From Gemmatimonadota bacterium (GTDB taxonomy: Bacteria > JAAXHH01): 64,000 nucleotides of DNA. Below, piece after piece: positions 23,664 to 32,670 of the stretch. The notes beneath the pieces were generated by a model. It made no database searches and had not been told where the DNA came from. It saw nothing but the letters and a program-made list of their open reading frames with translations. The stretch's first letter is position 1; each line of letters starts with the position of its first letter. The DNA lies in contig VXWP01000049.1 of the NCBI GenBank assembly GCA_009835325.1, forward strand, positions 1 to 64,000, given 5' to 3'. The translations under genes were made by a program, and so were the position numbers.

Positions 23664-24761
23664 TCACCCCGGCACGTCCACCCACTTCCGGGACGCCGCC
23701 GCCTCGAGGATGGCCTCCGCCACGACCTGGGCGCGCATGCCGTGGAAGAAGGAAGGCACGCAGTCCCGTCCCTCGCGGATGGCGCAGACGAACTCCCAGG
23801 CCTGGTCGAAGCGAAAGGTCTGGGCGGGGTCGCCTTCTTTCGGGTCGCGGGGGGAACCGGGCAGGGTGAGGAAGCGCTTCGGCACGCTGCGCCGCCTGTA
23901 TTTCTCCCGGCGCGGTCCGGCCTGGATGTCAAAGGGGGTGTGTAGGCGGTAGGCGGCAGAGCCTTCACTTCCGTTCAACTCGCAAAGGTCGTGGTCGCCG
24001 GCGGGCCCGTGGCCCTTGGTCAGTTTTCCCATCTCAAACACGCCCGTAGCCCCCGATTCGAACTCGGCGATCCAGGCGACCCAGTCCTCCACGTCCTGCG
24101 GCTCGCAGGGCCGCCCGTCCTCCGTGCGGTCCCGGGGAACGACCTGCTTGAGCGACGCGCACACCGACCTGATCGGACCGAGCAGGTCCTCGGCGAAGTC
24201 GATGCGGTGGATGCCCATGTCGCCGAGTTCTCCGGTCGCCGCCATGCGCCGGTACTGGCGCCATCCCACAGAACGCTCGCCCCAGTCCTGGAGACGCTGG
24301 AAGCGCGCGTGGCGTATCTCGCCGAGTTGGCCTTCGTCGACCAGATGCTTCAGGTAGCGCATGCCGGGCACGAACCGGTAGGTAAAGGCGGTCATGTGCC
24401 GGACGCCGGCGTCCCGGGCGGACTCGTACATGTCGACGGTCTCCGCGACGGTCATGCCGATGGGCTTCTCACACAGCACGTGACAGCCCGCGGCGATGGC
24501 CTTGAGCACGATATCGCGGTGGTACACGTTCGGCACGGCTACGGTCACGGCGTCCGGCTTGACGGCGGCCAGGAACCGGTCCACGTCCGTGAAACCGGCC
24601 GCGACGCCCCACTGCGCCTGCCTGCGGGCCAGCAGGTCTTCGTCCACTTCGCACAGGCCGGCGATCTCCACCCCCGGAATGCGGGAGAAACCCGGGAAAT
24701 GGACGAATTCGCAGACCGTTCCGAGTCCGATGAGCCCGATGCGTATATTGCCTGCCGTCAT
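23664..24761 (-). CDS. Gfo/Idh/MocA-family NAD(P)-dependent oxidoreductase
   Basis: A 365-residue sugar-type dehydrogenase. The N-terminal Rossmann fold starts IRIGLIGLGTVCEFVHFPGF, and the family's CHVLCEKPIGMTVAE (EKP motif, Lys in catalysis) is present, along with FTYRFVPGMRYLKHLV. A C-terminal alpha/beta domain with GELGDMGIHRIDFAEDLLG carries the usual Gly-Asp/His region. Members oxidise sugars, inositols or amino-sugars at a ring hydroxyl. Its start is 22 nt after the end of the ceramidase-like gene, so they may be cotranscribed. Substrate is unknown. Confidence 0.88.
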   Translation of the reverse strand: MTAGNIRIGLIGLGTVCEFVHFPGFSRIPGVEIAGLCEVDEDLLARRQAQWGVAAGFTDVDRFLAAVKPDAVTVAVPNVYHRDIVLKAIAAGCHVLCEKPIGMTVAETVDMYESARDAGVRHMTAFTYRFVPGMRYLKHLVDEGQLGEIRHARFQRLQDWGERSVGWRQYRRMAATGELGDMGIHRIDFAEDLLGPIRSVCASLKQVVPRDRTEDGRPCEPQDVEDWVAWIAEFESGATGVFEMGKLTKGHGPAGDHDLCELNGSEGSAAYRLHTPFDIQAGPRREKYRRRSVPKRFLTLPGSPRDPKEGDPAQTFRFDQAWEFVCAIREGRDCVPSFFHGMRAQVVAEAILEAAASRKWVDVPG

Positions 24762-24783
24762 GTCTTAAGCTCCTGTCTTTTAA

Positions 24784-26235
24784 CTACTTCAGTTCCCAGG
24801 CCGTAAGTTGCCGCTCGATCGCGGCGATCACCGCTTCGAGTCCGCCCGGGCCGACGGCCGCCGCCTCTTCCTGGTAGAGCCCCTTGCCGTAGTCGTCCGC
24901 GGGCAGCAGGTAGCCGCCCGTACCCAGGTTCTGGTTGCACAGGACGACCACGACGATGGCGGTGGCCGGGAAGCGTGCCCGAAGCTCGCGCTGAAGCACG
25001 CTGTAGGGTTCGCCGCTGACCAGCACGAGGACGCCTTCGCCGATGCGCCAGAGCGTGACGCCGTAGGGGACGGTCTGCCTGCCCGGTGGGATGCTCTCTA
25101 TGCGCCGCATGGCCCGCCGGACCCGTTCGATGTGCGCGCGGCAGTCGGCGGCTTCCCGGTCCTGCCCGTCTTGCCTGGCGGCCGCTTCGCGGGCCGTCCA
25201 TTCGGTGAGTTGCCCGTCGAGCTCCGCCTGCCCGGGCAGGTCCAGCAGGGGAAGGTCCAGGGTCATGGCGGCGGCGTCGAAGGCTTCGAGCCCTTGCGCG
25301 CGCCCGGCCTCCATGGGGTTTTGACGCCACACCCCGATAGTAGCGCCCGATATCACGGGGCCGTCGTAGCGCATCTCGGTCCCGTCGGGCAGCAGGCCTT
25401 CCAGGGCAGACAATGCGGCGTAGCCCAGTTGAAGGCCGTTCCGGTCTGCCGCCTCCGTTTCGCCCACGAACCCGTACCGCGGCCCGAGATCGCCGCTTGC
25501 GCCCAACAGGAACACGCAGGGCGCGCCCGTTTCCCGCTCCACGACTTCCCGCATGGCGCCGGGGTAGTCGGGGCTGATCAGCGTATTGTCCCAGGCCAGG
25601 GTCGTCGGGTGGCAGCTATAGTTGACGAGGGTGGCGACCAGCCGGCCTTTCCGGTCGCTCGCGCGGGTGACCACGACCGTGTCGTCGGCGGTCCGATCCG
25701 GGTTGGACCCAACGGCGTACAGCCGGTTTTCGTCGTCCCAGTAGTCGCGGTTGTACGCCAGGTCGCACCGGCCGTATCCGAAGGCCAGGTCGACCGGCTG
25801 CACGGCGGCCATGGCCGCTGTAACGAGGCCGGCGAGCCCCTTGCCGAGATCGTCCAGGTATCCCGGGATCAGCGCGCCGCCCTCGTGCTCCAGGCGGTCC
25901 GGATCGTAATTGCCCGCGGCGTGGGTATGGGAGAAGGTGATGACGACCCGTTCGCCCGGCAGGCCCGTTCCGGCGGAAACGGTTTCCGAAAGACGCTGCA
26001 GGTCGCCGGCCTGCAGCCAGCCCAATTCGAGGGCCACGAGGGCGTGTTCCTCAACGGACCCGGAGCCCGCGAACACCAGCGCGGAGGCGGTCAGTTCCCG
26101 GTGCACGCCCGTCGACGCGTCATGCTTCGCTGCGCCCCAGCTGCGGTGATAGATCCCCGCGGGCGGGGTGATGTCGATCCGTGCGAAGCCCAGGCCGCAC
26201 CGGCCGGCCGGCATGGCGATTACGCGCTGGCTCAA
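24784..26235 (-). CDS. Neutral/alkaline ceramidase-like (N-terminal domain) hydrolase family
   Basis: A 483-residue protein similar to the N-terminal catalytic domain of neutral/alkaline non-lysosomal ceramidases, a family often annotated as 'hypothetical' in these phyla. Support: GFARIDITPPAGIYHRSWGA, VVITFSHTHAAGNYDPDRL (zinc His pair), NYSCHPTTLAWDN (His), and VFLLGASGDLGPRYG, plus VLVSGEPYSVLQRELRARFP later. These give a zinc amidase fold, although ceramide is not a likely substrate here and no signal peptide is seen. TTG 26235 has AAGGAAG about 5 nt upstream and is chosen over ATG 26214, which has no site. A far-upstream extension of the frame covers the MOSC gene and is rejected. Confidence 0.78.
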   Translation of the reverse strand: MSQRVIAMPAGRCGLGFARIDITPPAGIYHRSWGAAKHDASTGVHRELTASALVFAGSGSVEEHALVALELGWLQAGDLQRLSETVSAGTGLPGERVVITFSHTHAAGNYDPDRLEHEGGALIPGYLDDLGKGLAGLVTAAMAAVQPVDLAFGYGRCDLAYNRDYWDDENRLYAVGSNPDRTADDTVVVTRASDRKGRLVATLVNYSCHPTTLAWDNTLISPDYPGAMREVVERETGAPCVFLLGASGDLGPRYGFVGETEAADRNGLQLGYAALSALEGLLPDGTEMRYDGPVISGATIGVWRQNPMEAGRAQGLEAFDAAAMTLDLPLLDLPGQAELDGQLTEWTAREAAARQDGQDREAADCRAHIERVRRAMRRIESIPPGRQTVPYGVTLWRIGEGVLVLVSGEPYSVLQRELRARFPATAIVVVVLCNQNLGTGGYLLPADDYGKGLYQEEAAAVGPGGLEAVIAAIERQLTAWELK

Positions 26236-26257
26236 GGGGTCTTCCTTTCTGGAGTAT

Positions 26258-27079
26258 TCAAGCGGATTCCCGCACGTCCAGGATCTGTATGGCCATCCCG
26301 GCTTCGAGTACGCCGGGCGACCGGTGCACGGCATTATAGCCGAAGGACGGGGCCGGCCGGTCGAACTTGCGGTAGGCCGCCAGCGTGCGCAGCGGTTCCT
26401 TGCCCGGCGTCCCGCTCTCCTGCTCGACCAGGGTCGTGGCGCACCGTCCGCAGGGCTTGACCAGGTCGATTTCCATCTCCCCCACGCGGATGTGCTTCCA
26501 CGTGTCCTCCGCGTATGGAGGGCTGTCGGCCACGACGACATTGGGCCTGAAGCGGTTCATGCGGATCGGGGTCTCGAGCCGCGCGTTCAGGTCCGCCAGG
26601 GAAGCCTCGGAGATCACCAGCAGCGGGAACCCGTCCGCGAAACCCACCTGGTCGCCGGGCCGTGCTGCGTAGTCCGGATCCACGGGCCGCACGAAGTCCG
26701 GCTTAAAATATAGCAGGTGGCAGGACACGTCCAGGTACGTGCTGAACCATTCCGCCGCATCGTCGCCCTGGTCAATCCCGTCGCAGAGGTCTCCCCACAC
26801 GTCCACGTTCCGGGTAAGGCCATCCTCGATTCGCGGAACTGTCAGGTCCTCCATGCCCGGAGCCGAAAGCGCCAGTCCGCCTGAGGAAAGGGCCGGCTGG
26901 ACGAGCGCCAGGGCGGGCGCTTCACGCTGGGTAAGCATTCCGGACGGCCCGCCGCCGTCACCGACGACGATCCACGACCGGTCGTCCCGGATGCCCCGGG
27001 TGTCCAGTTCCGCCCGCGTCAGCTCGTGCCCGGCGCAGGACTTGACGGGATAGACGTGGAGGGAGGAAATGTACGGCAT
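26258..27079 (-). CDS. MOSC-domain protein (YcbX/mARC-like)
   Basis: A 273-residue protein with an N-terminal MOSC beta-barrel, beginning ISSLHVYPVKSCAGHELTRA and RGIRDDRSWIVVGDG, followed by the MOSC domain with FPLLVISEASLADLN, PIRMNRFRPNVVV and DLVKPCGRCATTLVEQ. The Cys in PCGRC is the candidate molybdenum-cofactor ligand. Relatives (YcbX, mARC) reduce N-hydroxylated bases in the cytoplasm with an electron-donor partner. The separate ferredoxin domain of YcbX is absent. It sits in a minus-strand run, 22 nt before the ceramidase-like gene. Confidence 0.9.
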   Translation of the reverse strand: MPYISSLHVYPVKSCAGHELTRAELDTRGIRDDRSWIVVGDGGGPSGMLTQREAPALALVQPALSSGGLALSAPGMEDLTVPRIEDGLTRNVDVWGDLCDGIDQGDDAAEWFSTYLDVSCHLLYFKPDFVRPVDPDYAARPGDQVGFADGFPLLVISEASLADLNARLETPIRMNRFRPNVVVADSPPYAEDTWKHIRVGEMEIDLVKPCGRCATTLVEQESGTPGKEPLRTLAAYRKFDRPAPSFGYNAVHRSPGVLEAGMAIQILDVRESA

Positions 27080-27199
27080 CGAAGTTCCTTTCTATTAAAA
27101 GCCCCCGGATGTTATTCGTTTGACCCGTTTCACATTCCATAACACCGGGTCCGGGGTACTCGTTCGCACGAGGCGCACGGTCGACCCCGCTAAGGCCGG

Positions 27200-27928
27200 C
27201 TAATCCTTCTTCATCCGCGGCGGCCCCTTGCGGGCTTTGCGCGCTACCTGCGTCCGTTGCGGCCGGAGGACGATCTGCGTGATCACCGTACCCTCCCGCT
27301 GGTCCACGGCCTGCGCGACGGCGTCGGCCACGCATTCGGGCGTGATGTGGGCGCCGGGATCCTCACCGGGCTCGAAGTCCGCCTCGTCGTAGAAGGACGT
27401 CCGGGTCATGTCCGGGTAGAGGGTCACCACCCGGGCGCCGCTCTTCCGCACCTCGCTGAAGAGCGCCTGCCCGAACTGGTGGAGACCGGCCTTCGTCGCG
27501 CCGTAAGCGGCCCCGAAGGAACCGGGAATCAACGCCGCGGTCGATGCGATGTTGACCACGTATCCCCTGGATTCCTCCAGGTGCCGCAGGGTCGCACGCG
27601 TCAGGACCATGGGCGCGATCAGGTTGGTCCGGACCATGCGTTCTATCCGGTCGGGCGCCATGGTGGCGTGGGGGCCGAAGAAACCGACGCCGGCGTTGTT
27701 GACCAGGATCTTCAGGCTTCCAGTCGATCTGAGCAGTTCCTCGGTGCGGTCCAGCAGGACCCGGGTATCGGTGACGTCGCATTCGACCGCTGTGTACCGG
27801 TCATGACGGAAATCGGACTTCTCGTGGTCCCGGGCATAGCCGTACACGTCGTAACCCATTTCCACCAGGCGTGCGGCGATGGCCAGGCCGATCCCGGAGG
27901 AAGCGCCGGTGACCAGTGCTACGTCCAT
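27200..27928 (-). CDS. Short-chain dehydrogenase/reductase (SDR)
   Basis: A 242-residue classical SDR. It begins VALVTGASSGIGLAIAARL (dinucleotide loop TGxxxGIG), has ILVNNAGVGFFGPHA (NNAG), the catalytic Ser in VNIASTAALIPG, and YGATKAGLHQFG (Tyr and Lys). The basic residues after beta-2 (GYARDHEKSDFRHDR) suggest NADP preference. The C-terminal tail is basic (KARKGPPRMKKD). Its start overlaps the stop of the SPL gene by 10 nt, so both are probably coexpressed. Substrate cannot be told. Confidence 0.9.
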   Translation of the reverse strand: MDVALVTGASSGIGLAIAARLVEMGYDVYGYARDHEKSDFRHDRYTAVECDVTDTRVLLDRTEELLRSTGSLKILVNNAGVGFFGPHATMAPDRIERMVRTNLIAPMVLTRATLRHLEESRGYVVNIASTAALIPGSFGAAYGATKAGLHQFGQALFSEVRKSGARVVTLYPDMTRTSFYDEADFEPGEDPGAHITPECVADAVAQAVDQREGTVITQIVLRPQRTQVARKARKGPPRMKKD

Positions 27929-28959
27929 GCGAAGATCTGCTCCTCTCCGAAGTGGTCTCCCAGGCGCTTCCGCATGAAGGCGGTCATTTCCTCACGCCGC
28001 TCGGCGGGGTAGGTCACTGTAGTGTTCTCCTGCGCGAACTCGCCGTACAGAAGCGGCGTATCCCGCCGCTGGCGCCTCATGCGCTGGAAATGGTGCTTCG
28101 ACAGGCGGAAGGCGCCCACGGTCACGTCGCGCACCTCGGCCGGGTCGATCCTCTGGACGACCTCCTCGACCAGGTCTCCGTAAAGGGACGCCCAGGACGG
28201 AACGGCGAGGACCGGGTCGAAGCAGAGCCGGACCGGCCAGCCGTCGTCAATGGCCGACCGGACGGCCTCCAGTCTCCGGCGGAGCGGCGCCGTCCCATGT
28301 TCGTAGCGCGCGGCGACCGGTTCGGGAGAAAGCGTCCAGGCCAGGATGACGCGGTCCGAGGAGGGCAGATCCCGTATGGCGCGGTACGCGGCGCTCTTGG
28401 TACGTATTTCGATTAGCAGGTCCGGCTCCTCGCGGGCGAATTCGATCCACGCGCGGCAGTAGGGTACGACCGATTCGAAGGCGAGCAGGTCGGTATCGTA
28501 CGAGATGCACAGGTAAAAGGGCTGCGCCGGGTTCGATCTGTCGCGTATGCCCTCGCGCGTCGCGGTAAAATAGTCTTCCAGGTTCACGAAAACCACGATA
28601 TTCGCCGAGGGGTACATGCCCTGCAGGTAGCAGTAGTCGCAGTTATACACGCAGTTGAACGTGAGCGTGTTGTAGTGGAAGTCCTCGAGGTTGAAGTCCT
28701 GGCTGTTTCCCGATCCGTCGTAGAGGAACCGGTCCTTCTTCACGGCCAGGATCAGCTTCATGCTCTCCTTCTGCGCCTGGAACTTCTGCCGCGGCCGGGC
28801 GAATACCGTCTTGTAGTCGTCGATCTCCACCACGCGGGCCTTCGCGAAGCGTTCCCGGATGCGCCGCGTGAGCGGGAATTCCTTCGCGCCGCGCTCGATG
28901 TAGAGGTGGGAGAAGTTACTCCACCGAGAGGATGCCCCGAAGTCGCTCAAATTGCGCAT
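27919..28959 (-). CDS. SPL-family radical SAM protein (spore photoproduct lyase-like)
   Basis: A 346-residue radical SAM protein of the spore photoproduct lyase family. The iron–sulfur cluster motif is CVYNCDYCYLQGMYP (CxxxCxxC), flanked by FNLEDFHYNTLTFN. The N-terminal HLYIERGAKEFPLTRRI and C-terminal FAWT tail fit SPL-type proteins. In Bacillus the enzyme repairs UV dimers of thymine in spores; in non-sporulating bacteria the role is open. ATG 28959 has AGGAAGG just upstream (spacing only about 2 nt), and the frame starts 44 nt inside the nucleosidase gene, so translation is overlapping. A later start within this overlap is possible. Confidence 0.83.
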   Translation of the reverse strand: MRNLSDFGASSRWSNFSHLYIERGAKEFPLTRRIRERFAKARVVEIDDYKTVFARPRQKFQAQKESMKLILAVKKDRFLYDGSGNSQDFNLEDFHYNTLTFNCVYNCDYCYLQGMYPSANIVVFVNLEDYFTATREGIRDRSNPAQPFYLCISYDTDLLAFESVVPYCRAWIEFAREEPDLLIEIRTKSAAYRAIRDLPSSDRVILAWTLSPEPVAARYEHGTAPLRRRLEAVRSAIDDGWPVRLCFDPVLAVPSWASLYGDLVEEVVQRIDPAEVRDVTVGAFRLSKHHFQRMRRQRRDTPLLYGEFAQENTTVTYPAERREEMTAFMRKRLGDHFGEEQIFAWT

Positions 28960-29761
28960 CGCCTTCCTGTCTCGTATTCACGGAGACGTGGGTAAACCGC
29001 GTTAGATCGGGCAGATCCGATCCGGTGTGGAGCTTGTAGTACCGGGCAAGATCGGAAAGCATCCGGTGCCGGCTGGCCGTCAGACGCAGCCGGTCGCGGA
29101 TGTCTTCCACGAGCTGCAGGTCCGCATCGGTCAACACGTCCGGTCCTCCGTCGTCGATCGATCGGTAGGCCGCGACCGTCGCTTCGAATTCATTCAGGGC
29201 GCCCTCGATCAGTTCGCCTACCCTGTTTTTGTCGAGCCGCCGCGTTTCGAGATGGTCGGAAACGACCTTTACGCACCCGATCCGGTGGGGCGGGATGAAG
29301 GTCGCCGCCGCCTGGTAGAACCCGGCCGCCTCCATGTCGGCCAGGCCCGGTTCCACGGTCCCGGCATCCGCCCGGTCCAGGGGCCGTTCCATGGTGGTGA
29401 CCACGGATTCCGCCAGGGATGTCTTCGCCAGCAGGTCGGGGAAGAAGGAACGGCCCGTGCTCCGCTCCGTGATCTTGTTTGCGAGGAACCGGTCTCCCAC
29501 CGAAACGGGACCTTCCCCGGCCGTCTGCGTATGGCCGGCGATGCCGAGGTTGAACAGGACCGTGTCCTCATCCCGTTCGACCCGGGTGAGCAGGCACGTG
29601 GTCGCGATGGCGGACTTCATGCCTCCCGTGCCCGTCACGGTGAGCCAGACCTCGTCCCGCCGGAAGACGGGCAGGCCGAAGGATGCGTCCTGCTTCAGGC
29701 GGAAACGCTCGATCACGGGCCGCGCTTCCGCGTGCAGGGCGATGGCGAGGAGGACGGGCAT
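28916..29761 (-). CDS. Nucleoside phosphorylase/MTA-SAH nucleosidase-superfamily protein
   Basis: A 281-residue member of the phosphorylase superfamily (PNP/UDP). It starts MPVLLAIALHAEARPVIERF, has VTGTGGMKSAIATTCLLTR and LFNLGIAGHTQTA, and the hallmark DMEAAGFYQAA (Met–Glu for ribose, as in MTA/SAH nucleosidases). The C-terminal 100 residues (VKVVSDHLETRRLDKNRVGE onward, then a helical tail) are longer than in MtnN. It overlaps the radical SAM gene by 44 nt. A radical SAM product, 5'-deoxyadenosine, is a known nucleosidase substrate, so a role in clearing that by-product is an attractive inference. Confidence 0.83.
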   Translation of the reverse strand: MPVLLAIALHAEARPVIERFRLKQDASFGLPVFRRDEVWLTVTGTGGMKSAIATTCLLTRVERDEDTVLFNLGIAGHTQTAGEGPVSVGDRFLANKITERSTGRSFFPDLLAKTSLAESVVTTMERPLDRADAGTVEPGLADMEAAGFYQAAATFIPPHRIGCVKVVSDHLETRRLDKNRVGELIEGALNEFEATVAAYRSIDDGGPDVLTDADLQLVEDIRDRLRLTASRHRMLSDLARYYKLHTGSDLPDLTRFTHVSVNTRQEGDAQFERLRGILSVE

Positions 29762-29793
29762 GAAGAGGAATCCCTGGTGAGAAGGGCACGATC

Positions 29794-30417
29794 CTATTTG
29801 GGTTCGATGACGACCCGGCCGTCCTCGACTTTCACGGACTTCACCAGGCCCATGAACCGCTCCAGGGAGGGATCCTGGAGAAGGGTTTCGACCAGGTTGT
29901 TCTTCCGGATTTCATTCATGAACTCTTCGGGAATGTTCCGGCCGCCGACCTCCAGCCGATCGATGTTGACCTCGAGCCGTCCGTCCCTCATCTCGACGGA
30001 GAGCTCGCCCGTGCCGTTGAGGTACCTGCCCTCGAATCGTTCGTTGAACAGGTCGAGGGGCACGCTGATCTCGGCCAGCAGCCTGTCGTCCTGGATGTCC
30101 ACGCGGGCCATCCCGTGAAACTCCCGCAGCAGGTCTTCATACTCCAGGAGGGCATTGATGTCGTCCGCCGACAGCGAGAAGCTTTCGGTCTCATCGCCCC
30201 GCTCGAGGGCGATGACGAAGTCCCTGAACCGGTCGATTACAGACAGCGCCTCATCCCGTCCCTCCTCCACGCGGGCGAAATCGCGGGGCTCCGGGCTGGT
30301 GTAGGTGTCCACCAGTTCGTCGCTCGCCTGGAGGATGAAATAGTAGGCTGCGCCGACGATAACGGCGAGCAGGATGATCGCGGACAGGCATCCGCCCACC
30401 CAGTATCTGGCTTTCAT
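29794..30417 (-). CDS. Membrane-anchored protein, uncharacterised
   Basis: A 207-residue protein with one N-terminal transmembrane segment, SAIILLAVIVGAAYYFIL, after a short positive start (MKARYWVGGC). The remainder is soluble and hydrophilic, presumably outside the inner membrane, with alternating beta-strands such as LLAEISVPLDLF, LSVEMRDGRLEVNIDRLEVG and VKSVKVEDGRVVIEPK that suggest a lipid-binding or beta-rich fold. It is not a recognised family. It lies between the nucleosidase and amidohydrolase genes on the same strand and may be cotranscribed. Confidence 0.75.
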   Translation of the reverse strand: MKARYWVGGCLSAIILLAVIVGAAYYFILQASDELVDTYTSPEPRDFARVEEGRDEALSVIDRFRDFVIALERGDETESFSLSADDINALLEYEDLLREFHGMARVDIQDDRLLAEISVPLDLFNERFEGRYLNGTGELSVEMRDGRLEVNIDRLEVGGRNIPEEFMNEIRKNNLVETLLQDPSLERFMGLVKSVKVEDGRVVIEPK

Positions 30418-30423
30418 GGTGCG

Positions 30424-31584
30424 TTATCTCCGTTCATATACGATTTCCCCGTCCAGCAGGGTCATTTCACAGGTCAGGCGCCGTGGCCACCTCCGGCGGT
30501 TCCCGTGCGAATCGCTGAATTCGAAGTCGCCTTCCTCCAGTTCGAATACCGCCACGTCGGCGGCTGCGCCCGGACGAAGCGTGCCCAGCTCGTTTCTCCC
30601 GATCGCCGCGGCCGGTATGGAGGTCGTGCTTTCCACGATGTCTTCGAGCGGCATACCCAGATTCAGCATCTTGGACATGGTAGTCGGCAGGTCGAATACC
30701 GGTCCGTTGACGTTCACCGTGTACAGGTCCGTGCTGATGGCGTCCGGGAAGAACCCCTGTTCGAAGGCCGACCTGGCCACGTCGAAACTGAAGCTGCCGG
30801 CGCCGTGCCCCACGTCCATCAGGATGCCTCGGGAACGCCCCTCGATGACGTCCTCCCAGACGGCCCGGTGATCGTCCAGGATGCCGTGGGGGTGGCCGTG
30901 ATAGGCGTGCGTGATGATGTCGCCCGGCCGGAGCAGGTCCATGATGCCGGCAAGGGGACAGGGGGTATTGCCCACGTGGACCATGACGGGGACGTTTGCC
31001 TGATCCGCCGCCTCCACTGCCAGGCGCATCGGTTCGATCCCATTGTCGCCGATGAGGTGCCGGCCCATGCGGATCTTGATGCCGGTCATCAGGTCCCGGT
31101 TCCCGGCCACCGCAGCAACGGAACGGTCCACGTCCACGAACCGTAGGCTGGCCAGTTCTGGCGTACCCGCCGTCGGGATGCCCACGCTGGAGATATTGGA
31201 AAAACCGAAGACCCGTGTCCTGGAGGGCTCCGCCACGATGCGGCGGAAGGCGTCCTGGCTAGGCCAGCTCGAGCTTCCGGCGTCCACGATGGCCGTCACC
31301 CCGGTGGAGGGACAGATGTCGTCCGGGACCAGGCCGATGTCGGTGAACCCCCAGCAGATGTGGGCGTGCAGGTCGACCAGGCCGGGAAAGACGTACCGCC
31401 CGGACACGTCAAAGACGCGGCAGCCATCGTCCGGCAGGCCGTCGCCGACGGCCGAAATCGAGCCGTCGCGTATGGCGACGTCGCAGATGCGGTTCAGTGC
31501 CTGCGACGGGTCCACGACGGTCCCGCCGCGAAGCAGGAGGCCGGGGTGGTTTTCGACGAGTGTTGGCATGTACTGAATGGCCAT
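30424..31584 (-). CDS. Amidohydrolase/deacetylase-family metallohydrolase
   Basis: A 386-residue amidohydrolase-superfamily enzyme. The metal-binding start is GRYVFPGLVDLHAHICWG (HxH). Then MTGIKIRMGRHLIGDNG holds the residue equivalent to the carbamylated Lys, VPVMVHVGNTP and ITHAYHGHPHGI give the two later His, and FPDAISTDLYT the final Asp. This fits the deacetylase subgroup related to N-acyl-amino-acid or dihydroorotase-type hydrolases. Upstream, LLLRGGTVVDPSQALN and downstream GTLRPGAAADVAVFELEEG are the typical urease-alpha-like beta-sandwich ends. ATG 31584 is preferred; a TTG 9 nt earlier and an ATG at 31569 are alternatives. The substrate is unknown. Confidence 0.86.
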   Translation of the reverse strand: MAIQYMPTLVENHPGLLLRGGTVVDPSQALNRICDVAIRDGSISAVGDGLPDDGCRVFDVSGRYVFPGLVDLHAHICWGFTDIGLVPDDICPSTGVTAIVDAGSSSWPSQDAFRRIVAEPSRTRVFGFSNISSVGIPTAGTPELASLRFVDVDRSVAAVAGNRDLMTGIKIRMGRHLIGDNGIEPMRLAVEAADQANVPVMVHVGNTPCPLAGIMDLLRPGDIITHAYHGHPHGILDDHRAVWEDVIEGRSRGILMDVGHGAGSFSFDVARSAFEQGFFPDAISTDLYTVNVNGPVFDLPTTMSKMLNLGMPLEDIVESTTSIPAAAIGRNELGTLRPGAAADVAVFELEEGDFEFSDSHGNRRRWPRRLTCEMTLLDGEIVYERR

Positions 31585-31611
31585 AGCGCCCAATGCGGCG
31601 CATTCGGCCGG

Positions 31612-32526
31612 TTATTCTGCTTTCTCTTTTTCCAGCGGGTTTTTCTCAAGCGGCGGCAGCATTTCCTTGATCTGCCTGAACCGTTCCGTATCCGTGATCA
31701 GTCCCTCCAGGGACGGAAGCGCCGCGGCCTGTTCCCGGGTGTTCTCAATACGTTCCCTGCTCGGCGGATGGGTCGCGAACATGGTCGCAAACGCACCGGG
31801 ATCGCGGTCGTTGATCTCCAGCAGCTTCTCGAAGAAACCCGTGAGGCCTTCGGGATCGTAACCGGCCTCCCGGAGGTTGACGACCGCGAGGGTGTCCGCC
31901 TCCCGTTCCGCCTCCCGGGAATGGTGCAGCATGGAGAGGATGCCGCCGATCCCCGCCAGTTGCGCCGCGACGCGCCGGACGCCCGTGGGGTTTCTTCCCG
32001 ATATCATGCCCAGCATGATCTCCAGCCCGAGTTGCCGGGTAAGGGCCTTGGCCCCGTGGCGCGCCACCACGTGGCCGATTTCATGGGCGATCACCCCGGC
32101 CAGTTCCGCCTCGGTTCCGGAGATGGAAATGAGCCCCCGGTTGACGTAGAGATAGCCGCCGGGAAGGGCAAAGGCGTTGACTTCATCCGTATCCACGACC
32201 TTTATGTAGTAGGGTATATTCGACCGTTTTGAATGCAGGACCAGGGCCTGGCACAGTCCGTCGACGTAGCGGACCACCTCCGGGTCCCGGTACAGCTTGA
32301 GCTCTCTTTCGATCTCTCTCGAAAACTCGCGCCCGAGCGCGATTTCATCCGCCTCGGAAAGCACGTTGACGTTCTGAAATACGCTGCCGCAACCCGACGT
32401 CGTCAGCAGGAAGGCGGTGAGCGGTGCGACGGCCGTCCTGAGCGTCAGGAACCGGGCCGGGCGGGCCAGGCGGACCAGGCGGGCCAGGCGATTTGCGGCG
32501 CGCCGTAAAAGACTAAGGGATCTCAT
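31612..32526 (-). CDS. M48-family zinc metalloprotease lipoprotein (BepA/YcaL-like)
   Basis: A 304-residue exported zinc protease. The N-terminus is very basic (RRAANRLARLVRLARPARF) and followed by LTAFLLTTSGCGSVF, a lipoprotein signal. The zinc site is VIAHEIGHVVARHGAKAL (HExxH), with the third ligand in REAEREADTLAV. FATHPPSRERIENTR is another M48 landmark. Periplasmic M48 proteases clear misfolded outer-membrane proteins. The long basic leader is encoded by a short imprecise repeat (GGGCCAGGCG type), which may have expanded the n-region. It is transcribed with or next to the amidohydrolase gene. Confidence 0.9.
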   Translation of the reverse strand: MRSLSLLRRAANRLARLVRLARPARFLTLRTAVAPLTAFLLTTSGCGSVFQNVNVLSEADEIALGREFSREIERELKLYRDPEVVRYVDGLCQALVLHSKRSNIPYYIKVVDTDEVNAFALPGGYLYVNRGLISISGTEAELAGVIAHEIGHVVARHGAKALTRQLGLEIMLGMISGRNPTGVRRVAAQLAGIGGILSMLHHSREAEREADTLAVVNLREAGYDPEGLTGFFEKLLEINDRDPGAFATMFATHPPSRERIENTREQAAALPSLEGLITDTERFRQIKEMLPPLEKNPLEKEKAE

Positions 32527-32670
32527 CTGGAATCACCCCGGAATCCGGGACAGGCCGGGCGTGGCCCAGGCCGGTCATGCTGACCAGTCCGGCCGCAGGT
32601 TCTGAGCACTGAAGATACGGACCTCATGTACCGCGGGCAATTGGAAAAGGCCGCGTGGAGACCGCCAGCC

